DNA of 9,683 bases from Bacteroidota bacterium (GTDB taxonomy: Bacteria > Bacteroidota > Bacteroidia > Sphingobacteriales > Sphingobacteriaceae): positions 1 through 9,683 of the forward strand of contig JANYAB010000814.1 in assembly GCA_025355225.1 (NCBI GenBank). Reading direction: 5' to 3'. A model generated the notes under the pieces. It saw nothing but the letters and a program-made list of their open reading frames with translations. It ran no database searches and was not told where the DNA came from. Both the position numbers and the translations under genes were made by a program. Shown here piece after piece: positions 6,359-9,683 of the stretch. Every line of letters begins with the position of its first letter. Position 1 is the stretch's first letter.

Positions 6359-7474
6359 TTAAATGGTGATCTTACGGTCACGGGCTATATTGCGCCATTC
6401 GCCATGTACTTTATTGTTTGCAATGGTTATTCCCCGTTCGTATAAAGCAATAGTTGGGCAAATATGGTATGGCAAACCATATAAAACATCGCCGACTTTG
6501 TAATGATGACCTGCACCTGCATCCACTACCAAATGTTCTTCGCTTTGGCCGGTCATTATTAGTTCAGGGGCATTTAAGAAAAAAATTCTTTTACTCAATT
6601 CATTTTCCGCCGATACTGATTTATGGCCCACATCCAAACAAAGTTTTGTTTTATCGGGTAACGAGATAATACGGGACACTACCAAAGCCGCGGTTAAAAA
6701 AGGCTGCTCCATACACGCCAAACTGTATCCCCTGTCCCAGTAAACAAAAGTGCCCGGACTGCACTCCACCTCTTTTCTTTGTGTATGGATAGTAAATGTA
6801 GGCGAGCCACCGGCTACTATAACCGGTTTAGGAAAGCCTTTTTTCTTAATATCCTCCTGTAGTTTTTTTACAGGTGCGAAAGCCTCATTACATTTTTTCG
6901 TCCGAACCGTCAGATCAGCATCGTGGATATGCCCATCGTAAGCGTGTAACCCAAATAGAATTATCCCTGGTAACGATGCACAATCCAGGTATAACTTTAA
7001 AGCTTCAAAACCAGGAGCTATTCCTGTTCTGTTCATGCCGACATTCAAGTCGATATAAACAGCAGCTTGCAGATAATGTTTTAGGGCCGCATCTGATAAA
7101 TTTTTGGCTGCTATAAAATTATCAACCAGGCAAGAATATTTTGTATCAGGATAGGTACGGATCAATTTTATGAATCTGTCCAACTTGGGCCCAACAGGTT
7201 GATAGGCCAGCAAAACATCGGGCGCGCGGCACATTCCCAGCATTTCAGCTTCGGCAATGGTAGCACATTTAAACATGGTAATACCCGCGTCCATCATCAG
7301 CAATGTAGCTTCTTTACTTTTATGCGTTTTGACGTGCGGGCGCAAACGCGCCACATCATCGATTAAGCTTTTAAGTGTATCGATATTTTCTTTTACCCGT
7401 TGGGGATAGATCACCAATGCCGGTGTATCCAGGTTTTCAATATCCTTTATCGTATACCAATTATTTTCTGTCAT
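6359..7474 (-). CDS. D-threonine aldolase / D-serine dehydratase-like PLP enzyme (alanine racemase-type fold)
   Basis: This 371-aa cytoplasmic protein belongs to the fold-type III PLP enzymes that cleave D-threonine-like amino acids or dehydrate D-serine. LDTPALVIYPQRVKENI at 15-31 is the classic opening. RPHVKTHKSKE at 45-55 supplies the PLP-binding lysine, most likely K49. LNVGMNRTGI at 143-152, HAYDGHIHD at 177-185 and VAGGSPTFTIH at 220-230 are further barrel motifs; GGSPT lies where these enzymes hold the PLP phosphate. Near the C-terminus, GLPYHICPTIALYE has H337-x-C339, the position of the metal ligands in this family; a His/Cys pair there is known for zinc-dependent eukaryotic D-serine dehydratase. 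Length is typical. It lies 24 nt downstream of a RidA gene, almost certainly in the same operon. This favours a reaction releasing an enamine/imine, such as D-serine or D-threonine dehydration, but aldolase activity on D-beta-hydroxy amino acids cannot be excluded. Confidence 0.9.
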   Translation of the reverse strand: MTENNWYTIKDIENLDTPALVIYPQRVKENIDTLKSLIDDVARLRPHVKTHKSKEATLLMMDAGITMFKCATIAEAEMLGMCRAPDVLLAYQPVGPKLDRFIKLIRTYPDTKYSCLVDNFIAAKNLSDAALKHYLQAAVYIDLNVGMNRTGIAPGFEALKLYLDCASLPGIILFGLHAYDGHIHDADLTVRTKKCNEAFAPVKKLQEDIKKKGFPKPVIVAGGSPTFTIHTQRKEVECSPGTFVYWDRGYSLACMEQPFLTAALVVSRIISLPDKTKLCLDVGHKSVSAENELSKRIFFLNAPELIMTGQSEEHLVVDAGAGHHYKVGDVLYGLPYHICPTIALYERGITIANNKVHGEWRNIARDRKITI

Positions 7475-7498
7475 CTTTTACTTTCCGACTTACGGACA

Positions 7499-7963
7499 TT
7501 AAACCAACTCGAACAAAGCCTCTACCTCCACAGGTATATTATCGGGCAGCGAACCCATCCCGACTGCGCTACGAACGCCAATGCCATTATCTTCTCCCCA
7601 CACCTTTGCGAATAATTCGCTGCAGCCGTTGATGATAAAAGGGTGCTTTTCAAAATCAGGAGTACAATTCACCATTCCCAATACTTTAATAACCCGCTTA
7701 ACTTTATCAAGGCTCCCTAAATTTGTTTTTATAGTCGACAATATAGCTAACCCTACCTGCCTCGCCGCCAGCTTTCCTTCTTCGGCATTCATCGTCTCGC
7801 CAATACGGCCAATAATCAGGCTTTTATCATCTTTAACTGTACCGTGGCCAGAAACATAAAGGTATTTTCCATCTATTAAACAGGGTTTATATACGCCAAG
7901 TGGCAGAGGTGCAGGAGGTAAATTGAGACCGAGCGCTGCAAAATTTTGTTCAGGTGTATTCAT
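7499..7963 (-). CDS. RidA family (YjgF/YER057c/UK114) protein
   Basis: This 154-aa cytoplasmic protein belongs to the Rid superfamily, whose active members hydrolyse reactive enamine/imine intermediates, such as 2-aminoacrylate made by PLP enzymes, to keto acids and ammonia. They work as trimers with active sites between subunits. KYLYVSGHGTV at 33-43 is the conserved N-terminal strand. VIKVLGMVNCTPDF at 91-104 and GVRSAVGMGSLPDNIPVEVEALFEL at 129-153 complete the chorismate-mutase-like fold. R131 aligns with the catalytic Arg105 of E. coli RidA, and E146, fifteen residues later, aligns with Glu120. It is longer than E. coli RidA by an N-terminal extension and resembles the ~150-aa subgroup. 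It is the first gene of a two-gene unit with the D-amino-acid PLP enzyme 24 nt downstream, which fits clearance of that enzyme's product. The ATG at 7963 has no clear Shine-Dalgarno sequence. Confidence 0.92.
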   Translation of the reverse strand: MNTPEQNFAALGLNLPPAPLPLGVYKPCLIDGKYLYVSGHGTVKDDKSLIIGRIGETMNAEEGKLAARQVGLAILSTIKTNLGSLDKVKRVIKVLGMVNCTPDFEKHPFIINGCSELFAKVWGEDNGIGVRSAVGMGSLPDNIPVEVEALFELV

Positions 7964-7967
7964 TATA

Positions 7968-7985
7968 TAAAACTATAAAGTTTTA
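7968..7985. promoter_or_regulatory. 18-bp inverted repeat directly before the RidA start codon
   Basis: TAAAACT at 7968-7974 and AGTTTTA at 7979-7985 are perfect reverse complements around ATAA. The dyad begins 5 nt from the ATG at 7963, so a hairpin in the mRNA would cover the ribosome-binding region. The arm length and central ATAA match the dyad at 6169-6186, but the arms differ in sequence. Confidence 0.35.
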
Positions 7986-7993
7986 ACGACACA

Positions 7994-8025
7994 CAGAATA
8001 TTAATATTCAAATTGCCCGTTCAAA
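7994..8025 (-). promoter_or_regulatory. Tentative promoter of the RidA/PLP-enzyme operon
   Basis: On the minus strand, TTTG (8025-8022) is followed after 21 nt by TATTCTG (8000-7994), a loose match to TAnnTTTG. A promoter is expected here because a strong terminator for the preceding gene lies at 8042-8072. The exact boxes are uncertain. Confidence 0.28.
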
Positions 8026-8041
8026 GCAAAATATCTTAAAA

Positions 8042-8072
8042 TAAAAAAAGCCGGGGATCTCACACCCGGCTT
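8042..8072 (-). terminator. Intrinsic terminator after the outer-membrane protein gene
   Basis: AAGCCGGG at 8048-8055 and CCCGGCTT at 8065-8072 form a perfect 8-bp GC-rich stem with a 9-nt loop. Read on the minus strand, the hairpin leads directly into a run of T residues (the A-run at 8043-8049). It lies 33 nt beyond the stop codon at 8106 and separates that gene from the RidA operon. Confidence 0.88.
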
Positions 8073-8105
8073 CAACTAAATTAATCCCAATAAATATATG
8101 TTTAA

Positions 8106-9188
8106 CTAAAATTTCACTGTAAGACCGATGTTAACTACGTAATCGGCGAAAGCGGCATCACCGTGTGTAACTACCCCTGTCATTGATGTTGTCCTAAGAT
8201 CTGGTATGCTTTGTGTCCTGTCACGAATAATAGCAATTGGCACAAATCCATATATGGCAATATTTTTAAACCGGTAAGTTATCCCAGGCTCAGCAGATAT
8301 AATGTAACCCGGCCTTCTGAAACCATCGCTGTTACCTAATAGGTCGCGCACAGGTAACGCATCGTCACGAACACCTAATGAAAAGTCGAAACGCTTAACG
8401 GAGAGACTTGCGCCGGCCCTTATCAACATCTGGTCAGGCACACTTTCTACATCGCCGGTAGCGGCTATAGTTGTGGCACTTGCAGGTGACACCGACCGTG
8501 GGGTACCATTTACGTCCCTTGGATTAGCGAGGTAAAAGAAGTTACCATAAAACCCAAATTTGTGCGATAAGTTGTAATAAGCATTTACTTCTGCGCTAAC
8601 ACCTGATCCACCGTCGCCCAATTGGATGGACTGGTCAACAGGGCCGAGAAGTTTTGTACCATCTTTTTGCAAAAAATAATCGGTTAAATTATACGCACCT
8701 GTAGCGAACTTTGCCCCTAAACCCACCTGCACATTTCCGTTATGAGATGTAGCAGGGTTAAATAACCAATAATAACCGGTAACGCGGATATCACCCACAC
8801 CAAATGTATGTGTGCTGAACCTCGCAGTTCCTGCTAATTGCGAACGGCTGTTATCGGCATAAGGTATATCCAAAGCTATTGACCACCTGTCATTAAATAT
8901 CCTGGTGAATGAAAAGTCTTGGGTAACTACTTTATTAATTACGTTATTATGTAAGGCTAAACGCTGGTATTGTTCCTGTTTACCAACAAAGTGCCTGAAA
9001 GATTTATAATAGCGGGAGTTGCTGTTAAAGAGCCATTCCCCTTTTTTTGTTGCGCTGTCAGGATGCTCATCCATGGTGGTTACACCGCCTGTACTCCTGA
9101 TAGCTACGCACCCTTGTGCGGATGCATTTGAATTGTTTAGTAAAATACAAAGAATTAGAAGGGCAAATAATTGTAAGGTTGATTTCAT
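8106..9188 (-). CDS. Outer-membrane beta-barrel-like protein, function unknown
   Basis: This 360-aa protein starts with a signal peptide: MKST, a hydrophobic stretch at about 6-17, and NASA-Q at 21-25, where signal peptidase I cleavage after A24 is likely. The mature part is rich in alternating polar/hydrophobic and aromatic strands (for example WSIALDIPYAD, VGDIRVTGYYW, VQVGLGAKFATGAYN, FGFYGNFFYLANP, IAIYGFVPIAII). It ends VVNIGLTVKF, with the terminal phenylalanine typical of outer-membrane barrels. SFTRIFNDRWSIALDIPY and VGDIRV resemble the broad transporter-like barrel family annotated as phenol-degradation MetA-type, but that match is tentative. It follows the haloperoxidase gene by 77 nt in the same direction with no promoter match between them, so co-transcription is likely. 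It ends at a strong terminator. The substrate is not identifiable; passage or secretion of compounds related to the haloperoxidase would be speculation. Confidence 0.75.
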   Translation of the reverse strand: MKSTLQLFALLILCILLNNSNASAQGCVAIRSTGGVTTMDEHPDSATKKGEWLFNSNSRYYKSFRHFVGKQEQYQRLALHNNVINKVVTQDFSFTRIFNDRWSIALDIPYADNSRSQLAGTARFSTHTFGVGDIRVTGYYWLFNPATSHNGNVQVGLGAKFATGAYNLTDYFLQKDGTKLLGPVDQSIQLGDGGSGVSAEVNAYYNLSHKFGFYGNFFYLANPRDVNGTPRSVSPASATTIAATGDVESVPDQMLIRAGASLSVKRFDFSLGVRDDALPVRDLLGNSDGFRRPGYIISAEPGITYRFKNIAIYGFVPIAIIRDRTQSIPDLRTTSMTGVVTHGDAAFADYVVNIGLTVKF

Positions 9189-9265
9189 TGTTTGTTGATT
9201 TGTTAGATTGATTAGTTTTTAGATTGATTGTTTGATTGTTGTCGGTTAATAATATATTGAGGTCC
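9189..9265 (-). other. Low-complexity leader between the haloperoxidase and barrel genes
   Basis: The 77-nt gap is built from repeats of GATTG/TTGATT on the plus strand (CAATC on the transcript), including TAGATTGATT at 9204-9213 and again at 9220-9229. The transcript strand is therefore nearly free of G next to the start at 9188, which should keep it unstructured. No terminator or TTTG/TAnnTTTG promoter is visible. Confidence 0.5.
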
Positions 9266-9683
9266 TCAGTTGGCCAGTTTTAATTTATTCCAGATGTATT
9301 CCCCTATCTGATTTCCCTGGTGTGCACCAACCTGGGAACTGTTCAAATAATGGATACCTCCGTAAAACCGGCTCATTGCTGTTTCTGCTGCTGCCTTGTT
9401 GAAGGAGTCAAAATGACGCTCCAAGCCGATATAAAGTTTGTCGCTGGTGTCCAGGAAAGCAAAGTTGTCGCCGAATAAATGCGTTAGCACGGTTGCAGAT
9501 GCCGCACTGATCGTACTGTGTCCCGCCGTGTATTCCGGAAAGGGCGGGGTCTGCAGCAAGGGCAGCCAGTTATGGTCCATCTTTTCATTGATTACCGATA
9601 CCGGGCGTTCGTAACTATATTTATATTTCACCTCCCAGCAGGTGATGAACGACTCGAACAGTGCTATCGAGGTTAACGCATAA
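9266..9683 (-). CDS. Vanadium-dependent haloperoxidase / PAP2 superfamily protein, partial (N-terminus beyond window)
   Basis: The reading frame stays open from the stop at 9266 to the window edge, giving 138 C-terminal residues of a longer protein. All three motifs of the vanadium haloperoxidase/acid phosphatase superfamily are present in the fragment. The first is K19-x6-R26-P27 in FITCWEVKYKYSYERP. The second is FPEYTAGHS at 48-56 with the acid-base histidine H55. The third is SRFYGGIHY at 104-112, with R105 and the vanadate- or phosphate-binding H111. CW-x2-KYKY-x3-RP followed by PPFPEYTAGHSTISAA is the signature of the bacterial, often exported, haloperoxidase-like group. The serine that contacts vanadate in fungal chloroperoxidase is Ala53 here. 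Members either oxidise halides with peroxide or act as phosphatases, and the fragment cannot tell which. A GTG at 9631-9629 is not the true start, because motif 1 and conserved sequence continue upstream of it. Family members are usually about 400 aa or longer, so most of the gene is missing. Confidence 0.9.
   Translation of the reverse strand, partial: YALTSIALFESFITCWEVKYKYSYERPVSVINEKMDHNWLPLLQTPPFPEYTAGHSTISAASATVLTHLFGDNFAFLDTSDKLYIGLERHFDSFNKAAAETAMSRFYGGIHYLNSSQVGAHQGNQIGEYIWNKLKLAN

Noticed and set aside
9258..9268. TGAGG-T-CCTCA palindrome over the haloperoxidase stop codon as a terminator
   Set aside because: The arms leave only a 1-nt loop and no T-run follows on the minus strand, so it cannot work as an intrinsic terminator.
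9266..9631. A complete 121-aa protein starting at GTG 9631
   Set aside because: The frame is open further upstream and encodes conserved haloperoxidase sequence, including the motif 1 region, so this is the C-terminal part of a longer gene.

Overview
The window looks like chromosomal DNA from a Bacteroidota bacterium, most likely of the Sphingobacteriaceae (Mucilaginibacter/Pedobacter-like). Four things support this: start codons lack Shine-Dalgarno sequences and sit behind AT-rich leaders; several upstream regions carry Bacteroidota-type promoter elements (TTTG then TAnnTTTG); lipoprotein signals are followed by Lys/Asp-rich residues; and the protein families are typical of that group. The genus is an inference. 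I see no rRNA, tRNA, insertion sequence, phage gene or CRISPR array.

Positions 1-2295, plus strand: an AT-rich upstream region with three copies of a GCACAAC element leads into a phytanoyl-CoA-dioxygenase-like Fe(II)/2-oxoglutarate oxygenase, then a Gfo/Idh/MocA NAD(P)-dependent oxidoreductase. The second gene has a good promoter match of its own in the 82-nt gap. The pair suggests oxidative handling of a sugar-like or other small substrate, but the substrate cannot be read from the sequence.

Positions 2296-2805: a 510-bp intergenic region. It contains a hairpin, then about ten degenerate 21-22 bp direct repeats, each built around a T-tract and spaced by about two DNA helical turns, then a leader with complementary AGGAGG and CCTCCT segments and a palindrome over the next start codon. 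This is the most unusual non-coding structure in the window.

Positions 2806-3924, plus: a TIGR03118-family lipoprotein, closed by a strong intrinsic terminator. The next genes converge on it.

Positions 3997-6149, minus: a 14-TM DHA2-type MFS exporter with its own likely promoter, preceded in transcription order by a DUF4142 ferritin-like lipoprotein with a near-consensus promoter.

Positions 6359-7963, minus: an operon of a RidA-family imine deaminase followed by a D-threonine aldolase/D-serine dehydratase-like PLP enzyme. The two functions fit together: the PLP enzyme can release a reactive enamine/imine and RidA would hydrolyse it.

Positions 8106-9683, minus: the C-terminal part of a vanadium-dependent haloperoxidase/PAP2-superfamily enzyme, running off the window end, followed by an outer-membrane beta-barrel-like protein with a strong terminator. 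These two are probably co-transcribed.

No multi-gene system that is clearly new is visible. The best leads are the helically phased repeat array, the RidA/PLP pair with its His-x-Cys metal motif, and the haloperoxidase/barrel pair.
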